This document shows, one piece after another, positions 34,210-42,840 of a stretch of 42,938 nucleotides of DNA. The DNA is from an uncultured Clostridia bacterium. GTDB taxonomy: Bacteria; Bacillota; Clostridia; Lachnospirales; CAG-274. The notes under the pieces were generated by a model that saw only the letters and a list, made by a program, of their open reading frames with translations, made no database searches and had not been told where the DNA came from. Within the stretch, counting starts at the first letter, position 1; each line of letters begins with the position of its first letter. The stretch is taken from NCBI GenBank assembly GCA_947624015.1, contig CANQIA010000016.1, positions 1 through 42,938 on the forward strand, given 5' to 3'. The translations under genes and the position numbers were made by a program.

Positions 34210-35481
34210 ATGATAAGAGCTATTGTAGGCGCCAACTGGGGCGATGAGGGCAAGGGCAAGATCACGGATATGTGCGCCGAGCAGTCCGATATAGTCGTTC
34301 GTTTTCAGGGCGGCGCCAATGCCGGACACACCATTATAAACGAATATGGAAGGTTTGCCCTTCATCTTTTGCCAAGCGGTGTTTTCCATAAAAATATAAC
34401 AAATGTAATAGCAAACGGAGTTGCACTCAATATAGAAGCGCTTAAGGATGAAATGCAGACATTAAAGGACGCCGGCATAGACTTTGATCTTCTTATAGGC
34501 GAAAGAACGCAAGTGCTTTTGCCTCATCATGTGCTTATGGATACCTACGAGGAGGAGAGACTTGGGGACAGAAAGTTTGGCTCCACAAAGAGCGGCATAG
34601 CTCCTTTCTATGCGGACAAGTATTCCAAGACAGGCTTGCAGGTATGGGAGCTTTACAACAAGGAAAGACTTTTGGACAAGCTGGAGCATATGTACGAAAA
34701 GATCAATATACAGTTTAAATATCTCTACAACAAGCCTGAGATAGACTATAAAGAGGTATATAACACTCTCCTTGAATATGCAGAGTTCATAAAGGGTAAT
34801 GTTGCGGATACCTCCAAATTCCTCAGAGAAGCGATCAAAGCAGGTAAGAACATATTGCTTGAGGGTCAGCTTGGTTCTCTTAAGGATACAGACCACGGTA
34901 TCTATCCTTATGTTACAAGCTCATCCACTCTGGCTGGCTATGCGGCTGTTGGCGCAGGAATACCGCCTTATGCCATAGACAATATCACGGTAATTACCAA
35001 GGCCTATTCTTCAGCGGTAGGCGAGGGACCTTTTGTTTCCGAAATATTCGGGGATAAGGCAGACGAGCTGAGAAGAAAGGGCGGAGATAAGGGAGAATTC
35101 GGCGCTACAACGGGCAGACCCAGACGTGTAGGCTATTTTGACGCCGTTGCCACAAGATACGGCTGCGAGATACAGGGAGCAACAGAAGTGTGCATGACCT
35201 GTCTTGACGTACTCAGCTATATGGATAAGCTCCCCATATGCACAGGCTACGAATGGAACGGCAATATCTATAAGGAATTCCTTACCACAGATAAGCTCTA
35301 CGAGGCAAAGCCCGTATATACAGAGCTTCCCGGCTGGAAGTGTGATATAAGAGGAATAAAGTCCTATGATGAGCTTCCCAAGGAGGCAAAGGACTATGTA
35401 GAATTTATCGAGAAGGAAATAGGCGTTAAGATCTCCATGGTAAGTAACGGACCTCGCAGAGAGGAAATACTTTACAGATAG
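34210..35481 (+). CDS. purA: Adenylosuccinate synthetase
   Basis: A 423-residue GTP-dependent enzyme joining IMP and aspartate. Diagnostic motifs are the P-loop-like NWGDEGKGKITDM at the N-terminus, FQGGANAGHTI, and the switch region GSTKSGIAPFYADKYSKTG. Further motifs are LEGQLGSLKDTDHGIYPYVT and the base-recognition GATTGRPRRVGYFD. The ATG follows AGGGAGG. It is the last gene of the purine set here, which contains no purE, purM, purN, purH or purD. No clear terminator stem is visible before the glnA promoter. Confidence 0.97.
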   Translation: MIRAIVGANWGDEGKGKITDMCAEQSDIVVRFQGGANAGHTIINEYGRFALHLLPSGVFHKNITNVIANGVALNIEALKDEMQTLKDAGIDFDLLIGERTQVLLPHHVLMDTYEEERLGDRKFGSTKSGIAPFYADKYSKTGLQVWELYNKERLLDKLEHMYEKINIQFKYLYNKPEIDYKEVYNTLLEYAEFIKGNVADTSKFLREAIKAGKNILLEGQLGSLKDTDHGIYPYVTSSSTLAGYAAVGAGIPPYAIDNITVITKAYSSAVGEGPFVSEIFGDKADELRRKGGDKGEFGATTGRPRRVGYFDAVATRYGCEIQGATEVCMTCLDVLSYMDKLPICTGYEWNGNIYKEFLTTDKLYEAKPVYTELPGWKCDIRGIKSYDELPKEAKDYVEFIEKEIGVKISMVSNGPRREEILYR

Positions 35482-35593
35482 ACCGATTTTGCAGGATAAA
35501 AAACCGAAAACTTCAAAAATGTTGTAAAATAGGCTGTTTTTTATTGAAATTTTATATATTTTGCATAAAATAATTAAAAATGCAATTTTGGAG

Positions 35594-35622
35594 TTGACAA
35601 TTAAATACAATATCACTATAAT
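35594..35622 (+). promoter_or_regulatory. Consensus promoter of glnA
   Basis: Perfect TTGACA (35594-35599), a 17-base spacer, and perfect TATAAT (35617-35622). Start of transcription is expected near 35629, only about eight bases before the leader terminator. Confidence 0.88.
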
Positions 35623-35636
35623 GGTTTTTAGAACAA

Positions 35637-35680
35637 GGGAGTTCAGACACATTGATTGTATCTGAATTCCCTTTTTGTTT
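35637..35680 (+). terminator. Terminator inside the glnA leader (possible attenuator)
   Basis: GGGAGTTCAGA (35637-35647) pairs with TCTGAATTCCC (35661-35671) with one G-U, followed by TTTTTGTTTT. An inner ACA/TGT extension closes a small loop. It stands between a consensus promoter and the glnA start codon, so readthrough must be controlled or partial. Confidence 0.8.
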
Positions 35681-35711
35681 TAATAATTAAATTTGGAAGG
35701 AGATTTTCTAA

Positions 35712-37043
35712 ATGGCAAAGTACACTAAGGAACAAATTATTCAGATCTGCGATGAGCAGGATGTGGAATTTATAAGACTTCAGTTTATTGATGTTTTAGG
35801 TATTCCAAAGAATGTTGCCGTTACACGTTCACAGCTTGAAAAGGTTCTTGAAGAGGGTATGATGTTTGACGGTTCCTCTATCGAGGGTTTTGCCAGGATC
35901 GAAGAGTCTGATATGTACTTAAGACCTGACCTTGATACATTTGTAATATATCCTTGGAGACCTCAAAAGGCTAAGGTCGCAAGATTTATATGTGATGTAT
36001 ATACTCCCGACGGAGAGCCTTTTGAAGGAGATCCCAGAGGCATATTGAAAAGACAGATAGCTGAGGCTGAGAAGCTGGGCTACACCTTTAACGTAGGTAA
36101 TGAGTGTGAATTTTTCTTATTCAAGACCGATGATGACGGCAAGCCTACCATCACTACAAATGACGAGGCAGGCTATTTTGACCTTGACCCCGTAGACTTG
36201 GGTTCTGAGGCAAGAAGAGATATTTGCCTTACTCTTGAAAAAATGGGTTACGAAATAGAGGCGTCTCACCATGAGGTAGCCGAGGGTCAGCATGAGATAG
36301 ACTTTAAGTATGCCGACGCATTGACTACCGCCGACAACGTAGTTGCATTCAGACTTGTTGTTAAGACTATTGCCAAAAAGTACGGCTTACACGCAACATT
36401 TATGCCAAAGCCTATATTCGGTATCAACGGTTCAGGTATGCATACCAATATGTCTCTTTTCAAAGACGGTAAGAATGCATTCTTCGATCCTGCAGGCGAA
36501 TTACAGTTATCAGACACTGCTTACAGCTTTATAGCAGGCGTTCTCAAGCACGTTGCAGGTATCACAGCCATTACCAATCCTCTTGTAAACTCTTATAAGA
36601 GACTTGTTCCCGGCTATGAGGCTCCTTGCTACATTGCATGGTCTGCATCAAACAGAACTGATATAATCAGAATTCCTGCTTCAAGAGGCGCAGGTACCAG
36701 AATAGAGCTGAGAAGCCCCGATCCTTCAACAAATCCATACCTTTGCTTGGCTTGCTGCCTTGCTGCAGGTCTTGAGGGTATAAAGAGCAACCTTCCCGCT
36801 CCCGAAAGCGTAGATATCAACTTATTCAAGTCTACTCAGGAGGAAAGAGACGAACTGGGCGTAAAGAGCCTTCCCGGCAATTTATATGAGGCTATCCAGG
36901 TAATGAAGGCTGACGGTCTTGTTAAGGAGGTACTCGGAAAGCATGCATATAAGGCATTTGTTAAGTCTAAGCAGGCTGAATGGGATTCCTTCAGAATGTT
37001 CGTAAGCAAGTGGGAAATAGATGAATATCTTGTAAATTATTAA
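35712..37043 (+). CDS. glnA: Glutamine synthetase, type I
   Basis: A 443-residue enzyme making glutamine from glutamate and ammonia with ATP; it works as a dodecamer in the cytoplasm. It has [22 protein letters not shown], the beta-Grasp and catalytic glutamates ([23 protein letters not shown]), the ATP site [14 protein letters not shown], and the substrate-binding region [19 protein letters not shown]. The length and lack of the adenylylation-loop extension fit the GSI-alpha group. AAGGAG precedes the ATG at 35712. A leader terminator and a downstream ANTAR gene point to control by antitermination. The terminator at 37066 ends the transcript. Confidence 0.98.
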   Translation: MAKYTKEQIIQICDEQDVEFIRLQFIDVLGIPKNVAVTRSQLEKVLEEGMMFDGSSIEGFARIEESDMYLRPDLDTFVIYPWRPQKAKVARFICDVYTPDGEPFEGDPRGILKRQIAEAEKLGYTFNVGNECEFFLFKTDDDGKPTITTNDEAGYFDLDPVDLGSEARRDICLTLEKMGYEIEASHHEVAEGQHEIDFKYADALTTADNVVAFRLVVKTIAKKYGLHATFMPKPIFGINGSGMHTNMSLFKDGKNAFFDPAGELQLSDTAYSFIAGVLKHVAGITAITNPLVNSYKRLVPGYEAPCYIAWSASNRTDIIRIPASRGAGTRIELRSPDPSTNPYLCLACCLAAGLEGIKSNLPAPESVDINLFKSTQEERDELGVKSLPGNLYEAIQVMKADGLVKEVLGKHAYKAFVKSKQAEWDSFRMFVSKWEIDEYLVNY

Positions 37044-37065
37044 TATAATTAAGCCTAAGCATTAA

Positions 37066-37092
37066 AAGCCATTCTTCGGAATGGCTTTTTTT
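37066..37092 (+). terminator. Terminator of glnA
   Basis: AAGCCATTC, tetraloop TTCG, GAATGGCTT, then six more T. It is a textbook intrinsic terminator. Confidence 0.92.
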
Positions 37093-37107
37093 GAAATATA
37101 AATAATA

Positions 37108-37136
37108 TTGATTTTAGCGTTCTAAAGTGATATAAT
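37108..37136 (+). promoter_or_regulatory. Promoter of the ANTAR regulator gene
   Basis: TTGATT (37108-37113), a 17-base spacer, and TATAAT (37131-37136), so the regulator is transcribed separately from glnA. Confidence 0.75.
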
Positions 37137-37166
37137 GTTTAGTAATTGAATTTAAGGAGTCAAATT

Positions 37167-37697
37167 ATGAGCGAACAAAATTTGTTTATTGCTTTTGACA
37201 ACAAAAATATATCATTAAGCGTTGCCAGGATACTTATATCCAACGGTATAAAGGTCAATAAAATAGCGGAAAGGGTCTCTGACATACTGGATGCGGACAG
37301 GTATTACAACTCAGGGATAATAATAATGGGGTATCGCTTTGACAATCAATACATAAACTATATCATTGACCATTTACACAGCAATTTCAATATTATATGT
37401 ATAGGAAAAAGAGAACAACTGGAATATTGCGACGACGAAAGGATATTCAAGCTTGCCGTACCCTTGAACAAGACCGATCTTATATGCTCCGTGGAAATGA
37501 TGATGACTATGGAAACGGCATACAGACCCTCAGGCAATAAATCTCTGAGCGATGAAAGGCTCATACAAAAGGCTAAGCATATGCTCATCGATATTTATTC
37601 CATGTCCGAAGAGCAGGCGCATAGGTATATGCAGAAAAAAAGCATGGATACGGGCAGGAAGCTTGTGGATATTGCAAGAATAATACTTGAACTGTAA
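37167..37697 (+). CDS. ANTAR domain response regulator, NitR-like antiterminator
   Basis: A 176-residue cytoplasmic protein. Residues 1-110 look like a degenerate receiver domain (NLFIAFDNKNISLSVARIL and on) without a convincing phospho-acceptor aspartate. Residues about 120-176 form an ANTAR RNA-binding domain (SDERLIQKAKHMLIDIYSM, EEQAHRYMQKKSMDTGRKL, VDIARIILEL). ANTAR proteins bind nascent RNA and prevent termination. A glnA-nitR pair of this kind is described in solventogenic clostridia. I chose the ATG at 37167 because AAGGAG precedes it; a TTG at 37146 is less likely. It has its own promoter and terminator. Confidence 0.9.
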   Translation: MSEQNLFIAFDNKNISLSVARILISNGIKVNKIAERVSDILDADRYYNSGIIIMGYRFDNQYINYIIDHLHSNFNIICIGKREQLEYCDDERIFKLAVPLNKTDLICSVEMMMTMETAYRPSGNKSLSDERLIQKAKHMLIDIYSMSEEQAHRYMQKKSMDTGRKLVDIARIILEL

Positions 37698-37700
37698 TTT

Positions 37701-37729
37701 TGAGAGTGTTTTACACTCTCATTTTTTTG
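37701..37729 (+). terminator. Terminator of the ANTAR gene
   Basis: TGAGAGTG (37701-37708), loop TTTTA, CACTCTCA (37714-37721), then seven T. Confidence 0.92.
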
Positions 37730-37864
37730 CAAATTTATAATTTGATTATTAAAACAAGTCATAAATATTCCTTAATTAAATATAATTGTCAAGTATAATT
37801 AATTTTATAAAAAAAATGCACAAATTTTAATAAAATTATAACGTAAACTTAACTATAAAATATG

Positions 37865-37893
37865 TTGCATATTTTGTAGATTTGAAGTATAAT
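37865..37893 (+). promoter_or_regulatory. Likely promoter of the hydrogenase operon
   Basis: TTGCAT (37865-37870), a 17-base spacer, and TATAAT (37888-37893). A second candidate (TTTGAT at 37898-37903, 16 bases, TATAAT at 37920-37925) follows. The leader is then 120-155 bases long with no evident riboswitch. The rest of the gap 37730-38050 is AT-rich with nothing else recognised. Confidence 0.6.
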
Positions 37894-38050
37894 TGTATTT
37901 GATGTGAATTGCATTTTTATATAATTTACGGCGCAGATCCTTTATTTTTCTTATGTTTCGAGGATTTTTGCGAAAGTAAGTTAAAAAATTGTCAATCTTA
38001 TGCAGACATATTTTAAAAATGTGAAGTAAATTTAAAGGAGGTTTTCTTTA

Positions 38051-38560
38051 ATGGAAAAGAAATCAGTTCATGCCTTTACAGGTACGGCAGAACAGGAAAG
38101 CCAACTTAAGGCTGTCATAAAAGAACATCATGATCAGCCCGGCGGACTTATGCCCGTACTTCAGGGAGCGCAGGAGATATATGGATATCTTCCGATAGAG
38201 GTTCAGCAGATGATAGCTGACGGTCTTAATATTTCCCTGTCAGAAGTGTATGGCGTAGCTACATTCTATTCTCAGTTCTCTCTTACGCCAAAGGGCAAGA
38301 ACAGAATAAGTGTCTGTCTTGGTACTGCCTGCTATGTTAAGGGGGCAGACAAGGTTCTTGAGGCTGTTGAAAAAAAGCTTGGTATCAAAAGCGGCGAGTG
38401 TACGGAGGACGGTATGTTTTCTCTTGATTCCACAAGGTGTATAGGAGCCTGTGGTCTTGCTCCCGTTATGATGATAAATGACGAGGTTTACGGTAAGATG
38501 ACCCCCGAACAGGTCGATGGAATTATTGATAAGTATGCGAAGGCAGGTGACGATCAATGA
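38051..38560 (+). CDS. hydC: NuoE-like [2Fe-2S] subunit of bifurcating [FeFe]-hydrogenase
   Basis: A 169-residue thioredoxin-like ferredoxin subunit. The four cluster cysteines lie in CLGTACYVKGAD and STRCIGACGLAPV. Also present are the NuoE hallmarks GGLMPVLQGAQEIYGYLP and VYGVATFYSQFSL. In trimeric hydrogenases this small subunit carries electrons between the NADH-binding subunit and HydA. AAGGAGG precedes the ATG at 38051. It overlaps the NuoF-like gene by four bases (ATGA), so it is translationally coupled. Gene naming follows the Thermotoga HydABC convention. Confidence 0.94.
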   Translation: MEKKSVHAFTGTAEQESQLKAVIKEHHDQPGGLMPVLQGAQEIYGYLPIEVQQMIADGLNISLSEVYGVATFYSQFSLTPKGKNRISVCLGTACYVKGADKVLEAVEKKLGIKSGECTEDGMFSLDSTRCIGACGLAPVMMINDEVYGKMTPEQVDGIIDKYAKAGDDQ

Positions 38561-40452
38561 TGACAATAGAGCAGTTAAATAAAATAAAAGAGGAAAAAAG
38601 AGAGCTGGTAATGGTTCGTAAGCTCATAAAAGAGCAGGGCGAGGAAATGGCAAAGCATACCGGCTATAAAAAGCAAGTGCTTATTTGCGGCGGTACAGGC
38701 TGTACATCTTCAGGCTCTCATAAGGTCATAGAGACTCTTGAGGATTCTCTTAAAAAGCATGGTCTTGAAAAGGATATTCTCGTTGTAAGAACAGGCTGTT
38801 TCGGTCTTTGTGCTTTAGGTCCTATTATGATCGTATATCCGGAGGGCTGCTTCTACAGTCAGATGACCCCGGATCATATTGAAAGAATAGTTGAAGAGCA
38901 TCTTAAAAACGGCAACGTTGTTAAGGAATATCTTTATCAGGAAACCGTTCATTCAGACGGAAGCATACTTTCATTAAATGAAACTGCCTTCTATAAGAAG
39001 CAAATGAGAGTTGCGCTTAGGAATTGTGGCGTCATAGATCCGGAGCAGATAGAGGAATACATAGCCGTAGACGGCTATCAGGCTCTTGCAAAGGTACTTA
39101 CCACAATGACAGGCGATGAAGTTATAGACGAGATAACACGCTCAGGCTTAAGAGGTCGTGGCGGCGGCGGATTCCCCACAGGAAGAAAGTGGGCATTTGC
39201 CAAGGCTACCGAAAGCGATATAAAGTATGTGTGCTGTAATGCCGATGAAGGCGATCCAGGCGCATTTATGGACAGATCCATACTTGAGGGCGATCCTCAC
39301 TGCGTAATAGAGGCTATGGCTATTGCAGGCTACAGTATAGGTGCGCAGAAGGGCTATGTATATGTTAGAGCAGAGTATCCCATTGCCGTTAAGAGATTGC
39401 AGATAGCTGTGGATCAGGCAAGAGAGTACGGTCTTTTGGGCGAGCATATTTTCGGCACAGATTTTTCATTTGATATAGAGATAAGACTTGGCGCAGGAGC
39501 ATTTGTATGCGGCGAGGAAACAGCTCTTATGACATCCATAGAAGGTCATAGAGGCGAACCCAGACCTCGTCCTCCGTTCCCTGCAGTTAAGGGTCTTTTC
39601 GGCAAGCCTACCATTCTCAACAATGTTGAGACAAATGCCAATATTGCTCAGATAATATTAAAGGGCGCCGATTGGTTCAGCAGCATAGGTACTGAAAAAT
39701 CAAAGGGTACCAAGGTATTTGCCTTAGGCGGTAAGATAACCAATGTAGGTCTTGTGGAGATCCCCATGGGTACTACATTAAGAGAAATAGTTGAAGAAAT
39801 AGGCGGCGGTATACCCAACGGCAAAAAGTTCAAGGCTGCTCAGACAGGCGGTCCTTCAGGCGGTTGTATCCCCGCAAGCCATATAGATACTCCTATCGAT
39901 TACGATAGCCTTATAGCTCTCGGCTCAATGATGGGTTCAGGCGGACTTATAATACTTGACGAAGATACCTGTATGGTAGATATATCCAAGTTTTATCTGG
40001 ACTTTACGGTAGATGAGTCCTGCGGTAAGTGTACGCCTTGTCGTATAGGTACCAAGAGACTTAATCAGCTTCTTGAAAAGATAACCGAGGGTAAGGGCGA
40101 AATGGAGGATCTTGAAAAGATCGAGGAACTTGCAAAGCATATGAAGTCATCTTCACTTTGCGCTTTGGGTCAGTCAGCGCCCAATCCCGTACTTTCTACG
40201 CTCAACTACTTTAAAGATGAATATATTGCCCATATCAAGGACAAGAAGTGTCCGGCAGGCGTATGTAAAAAGCTTATGAAGTATGAGATAAAGCCCGATC
40301 TTTGTAAGGGCTGTACTCTCTGCGCCAGAAATTGTCCCGCAAACGCTATTACGGGCAAGGTAAGAGAGCCTCATGTTATCGATCAGGATAAGTGTATAAA
40401 GTGCGGCGTATGTATGCAGAACTGTAAGTTCAATGCGATAGAAAAGAATTAA
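38557..40452 (+). CDS. hydB: NuoF-like NADH/FMN subunit of bifurcating [FeFe]-hydrogenase
   Basis: A 631-residue subunit. The N-terminal thioredoxin-like [2Fe-2S] domain (CGGTGCTSSGS, CFGLCALGP) fills residues about 45-125. The NADH/FMN domain has SGLRGRGGGGFPTGRKW and CNADEGDPGAFMD, followed by an SLBB segment. The [4Fe-4S] motif is SCGKCTPCRIG. The C-terminal two-cluster ferredoxin domain has CKGCTLCARNCPANAI and CIKCGVCMQNCKFNAI. This is the electron-bifurcating centre in HydABC-type enzymes, coupling NADH and ferredoxin to H2. ATG ATG at 38557 offers two starts three bases apart. hydA follows after 15 bases. Confidence 0.95.
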   Translation: MMTIEQLNKIKEEKRELVMVRKLIKEQGEEMAKHTGYKKQVLICGGTGCTSSGSHKVIETLEDSLKKHGLEKDILVVRTGCFGLCALGPIMIVYPEGCFYSQMTPDHIERIVEEHLKNGNVVKEYLYQETVHSDGSILSLNETAFYKKQMRVALRNCGVIDPEQIEEYIAVDGYQALAKVLTTMTGDEVIDEITRSGLRGRGGGGFPTGRKWAFAKATESDIKYVCCNADEGDPGAFMDRSILEGDPHCVIEAMAIAGYSIGAQKGYVYVRAEYPIAVKRLQIAVDQAREYGLLGEHIFGTDFSFDIEIRLGAGAFVCGEETALMTSIEGHRGEPRPRPPFPAVKGLFGKPTILNNVETNANIAQIILKGADWFSSIGTEKSKGTKVFALGGKITNVGLVEIPMGTTLREIVEEIGGGIPNGKKFKAAQTGGPSGGCIPASHIDTPIDYDSLIALGSMMGSGGLIILDEDTCMVDISKFYLDFTVDESCGKCTPCRIGTKRLNQLLEKITEGKGEMEDLEKIEELAKHMKSSSLCALGQSAPNPVLSTLNYFKDEYIAHIKDKKCPAGVCKKLMKYEIKPDLCKGCTLCARNCPANAITGKVREPHVIDQDKCIKCGVCMQNCKFNAIEKN

Positions 40453-40467
40453 GGAGGTGCTTAAGTT

Positions 40468-42207
40468 ATGGAAAATATGGTAAATTTAAAGATAAATAAT
40501 ATTCCTGTAACAGTGCCTGCCGGTTCTACCATTTTGCAGGCTGCGAAATCAGCAAATATAGAGATCCCCACCCTCTGCTACCTTAAGGATGTAAACTGCA
40601 TAGGCGCTTGTAGGATCTGTATAGTGGAAATAAAGGGCAGAGGCACTCTTGTGGCATCTTGCGTATACCCTGTTGAAGAGGGCATGGAGGTGCTTACAAA
40701 TACTCCTAAGGTTCGTTCTTCCAGAAAGACTACATTAGAGCTTCTCCTTTCAAATCACAGAAAGAAGTGTCTTTCATGTGTAAAGAGCAACAACTGTGAA
40801 TTACAGAGATTAGCTCTTGAGTACGGAGTAGACGAGGACAGATTTCCAACTGATGAAAACTATCCCGAACCCGATAATTTATCTCCATATCTCATAAGAG
40901 ATAACAGCAAGTGTATTAATTGTAGGCGCTGTGTTGCCGCTTGTAAGAATATACAGTCAGTATCCGTTATCGGCGCTATCAGAAGAGGATATAATGTGCA
41001 TATAGGCTGCGCATTTGAGCAGAGCCTTAATGATTCTCCATGTGTTGGCTGCGGTCAGTGTGTTGTTGCCTGTCCCGTAGGCGCTTTGACCGAAAAGGAT
41101 GACACCGATAAGGTATGGGATGCCATAGCAGATCCCGATAAGAAGGTAGTAGTATTTACAGCTCCCTCTATAAGGGCTACATTAGGCGAGTGCTTTGATA
41201 TGGCTCCGGGTACGGATGTTGAGGGCAAGATGACAGCAGCTATAAGACGTCTTGGCGTTGATAAGGTATTTAATATGAACTTTACGGCTGACCTTACAAT
41301 AATGGAGGAAGCCCACGAGTTTGTAGAGCGTGTCAAGAACGGCGGTACTCTTCCTATGTTTACATCCTGCTGCCCCGGTTGGGTAAAGTTTGTGGAGCAT
41401 TACTATCCCGAAATGCTGCCTAACGTATCAACCTGTAAATCTCCTCAGCAGATGTTCGGCGCAGTTTTAAAGAGCTACTATTGTGAAAAGAACAATATAG
41501 ATCCCAAGGATCTCTTTGTGGTAAGTATTATTCCCTGTACCGCAAAGAAATTTGAGGTCACTCGTGAAGAACAGTGGTCTTTGGGTATGCCTGACGTAGA
41601 CGTTTCTCTTACTACAAGAGAGCTTGGCAGAATGATAAAGAATGCTGCCATTAAGTTTACCGAGCTTCCCGACGAGGATTATGACGATCCCTTTGAGTTT
41701 GCCAGCGGCGGCGGTATCATATTCGGCGCAACAGGCGGCGTTATGGAAGCGGCATTGAGAACAGCCGCATCTATACTTGATAAGGATATCAAGAAGGTAG
41801 ACTTTGAGGAAGTAAGAGGTACCGAAGGCATAAAGGAAGCCACCTATGAGGTAGGCGGCGTTACCGTAAACGTAGCTGTCGCTTCAGGTCTTGCCAATGC
41901 AAGAAAGGTATTGGAAGATATTAAGGCAGGCAGAAAGAATTACCAATTCGTAGAGGTAATGGCTTGTCCCGGCGGCTGTGTAAACGGCGGCGGTCAGCCT
42001 GTACAGAGCGATAGCGTAAGGAATAATGTTGACCTTAAATCTATCCGTGCTTCCGTTCTCTATACGGCAGATAAGAATATTGACATAAGACGCTCACACG
42101 AAAGCCCTGTTATAAAGACTGTTTATGACGAGTATTTCGAGGCTCCCGGTAAGGAAAAGGCTCATAAGCTCCTCCATACCACTTATGTTGACAGAAAGAA
42201 TAAATAA
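40468..42207 (+). CDS. hydA: [FeFe]-hydrogenase catalytic subunit HydA
   Basis: A 579-residue H2-forming subunit. The N-terminal [2Fe-2S] domain has CYLKDVNCIGACRIC. A His/Cys [4Fe-4S] site (HRKKCLSCVKSNNC) and two more clusters (CINCRRCVAACKN, CVGCGQCVVACPV) follow. The H-cluster motifs are L1 TSCCPGW near residue 300, L2 IPCTAKKFE near 350, and L3 MACPGGCVNGGGQP near 505. All four H-cluster cysteines are present; in L2 the residue before Pro is Ile rather than the common Met. A small-subunit tail follows. GGAGGTGC precedes the ATG. No maturation genes (HydEFG) lie in the window. Confidence 0.96.
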   Translation: MENMVNLKINNIPVTVPAGSTILQAAKSANIEIPTLCYLKDVNCIGACRICIVEIKGRGTLVASCVYPVEEGMEVLTNTPKVRSSRKTTLELLLSNHRKKCLSCVKSNNCELQRLALEYGVDEDRFPTDENYPEPDNLSPYLIRDNSKCINCRRCVAACKNIQSVSVIGAIRRGYNVHIGCAFEQSLNDSPCVGCGQCVVACPVGALTEKDDTDKVWDAIADPDKKVVVFTAPSIRATLGECFDMAPGTDVEGKMTAAIRRLGVDKVFNMNFTADLTIMEEAHEFVERVKNGGTLPMFTSCCPGWVKFVEHYYPEMLPNVSTCKSPQQMFGAVLKSYYCEKNNIDPKDLFVVSIIPCTAKKFEVTREEQWSLGMPDVDVSLTTRELGRMIKNAAIKFTELPDEDYDDPFEFASGGGIIFGATGGVMEAALRTAASILDKDIKKVDFEEVRGTEGIKEATYEVGGVTVNVAVASGLANARKVLEDIKAGRKNYQFVEVMACPGGCVNGGGQPVQSDSVRNNVDLKSIRASVLYTADKNIDIRRSHESPVIKTVYDEYFEAPGKEKAHKLLHTTYVDRKNK

Positions 42208-42215
42208 TTAATGGT

Positions 42216-42252
42216 AGGGTGTTGCATTGATGTATGCAGCACCCTGTTTTTG
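42216..42252 (+). terminator. Terminator of the hydrogenase operon
   Basis: AGGGTGTTGCAT (42216-42227) pairs with ATGCAGCACCCT (42234-42245) with one G-U, followed by GTTTTTGT. Confidence 0.85.
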
Positions 42253-42387
42253 TATTTATGGATAAGTTTTTGTTTAGGTTAGTAGAGTTATCGACCCTAT
42301 CGGCAGCCCAAAGCAAAGGTGTTTTTAACTCACAGAAATGGTTGGGCTGCCACTTCCATTGCACAGAAGATGTATCTGACAGCCCCG

Positions 42388-42421
42388 ACCCTTCCACCGC
42401 CTAACGGCGGTCCCCCTCCCC
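42388..42421. repeat. C-rich palindromic module, copy 1
   Basis: ACCCTTCCACC, an inner hairpin CCGCC-TAAC-GGCGG, then GGTCCCCCTCCCC. The same outer frame with a different inner hairpin recurs at 42773-42807. Confidence 0.7.
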
Positions 42422-42600
42422 AGCACTTTTGCTCCGCAAAAGCAAACCTACGGTTTGTCGGATAGCTTTCCGATGCAAACCTCCGACGCCTGCAATAAAA
42501 CACATTGTGTTTTATCGCAAGGCTAGGGGAGGCTGGAGGTGGGGAGGGGCTGGCTTTGCCGTAGGCAAAGTGCTGAATTTTCTCTGAAGGGGAAGCTTAG
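42422..42600. repeat. Mosaic of short hairpins
   Basis: Successive small inverted repeats: CTTTTGC-TCC-GCAAAAG, AAACC-TACG-GTTT, GGATAGC-TTTCC, AAAACACA-TTGTGTTTT and TTTGCCGTAGGCAAA. They are followed by GGTGGGGAGGGG, complementary to the C-rich module before it. No coding frame with a start signal was found. Confidence 0.55.
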
Positions 42601-42679
42601 GAATACGTTCTTTTCGTTTCTTAGTTAGCAATAAAGCTAATTTTTCAACATTATTAAAGCCATTAGAAAGTGTAAACCA

Positions 42680-42840
42680 AAGGCTCCCCTTCAGATAAGG
42701 GGAGCTGTCAGCCTCGGCTACAGCTAAGTGTAACGAATGGCTTAGAGCGGGGCTGACTGAGAGGTCGATCTAACCCTTCCACCATGCTACGCATGGTCCC
42801 CCTCCCCTTTGCAGGGGAGGTTGGGTTATCGCTTTTCAAA
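42680..42840. repeat. C-rich palindromic module, copy 2, with flanking hairpins
   Basis: AGGCTCCCCTT-CAGAT-AAGGGGAGCT, then GTCAGCC...GGGCTGAC, then ACCCTTCCACC (42773-42783) with an inner CCATGC-TAC-GCATGG, GGTCCCCCTCCCC-type sequence to 42807, and CCTCCCC-TTTGC-GGGGAGG. The gap 42253-42938 holds only such elements; the last 100 bases are AT-rich with nothing recognised. Confidence 0.6.

Noticed and set aside
33607..34389. Minus-strand frame of 260 codons across purB-purA
   Set aside because: It is antisense to two certain enzymes and has a shadow-like composition without a start signal.
35637..35671. Canonical ANTAR two-hairpin target in the glnA leader
   Set aside because: Only one hairpin is present, and its loop is not the six-base A-N-N-G-N-N type. 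I therefore call a leader terminator but not an ANTAR motif.
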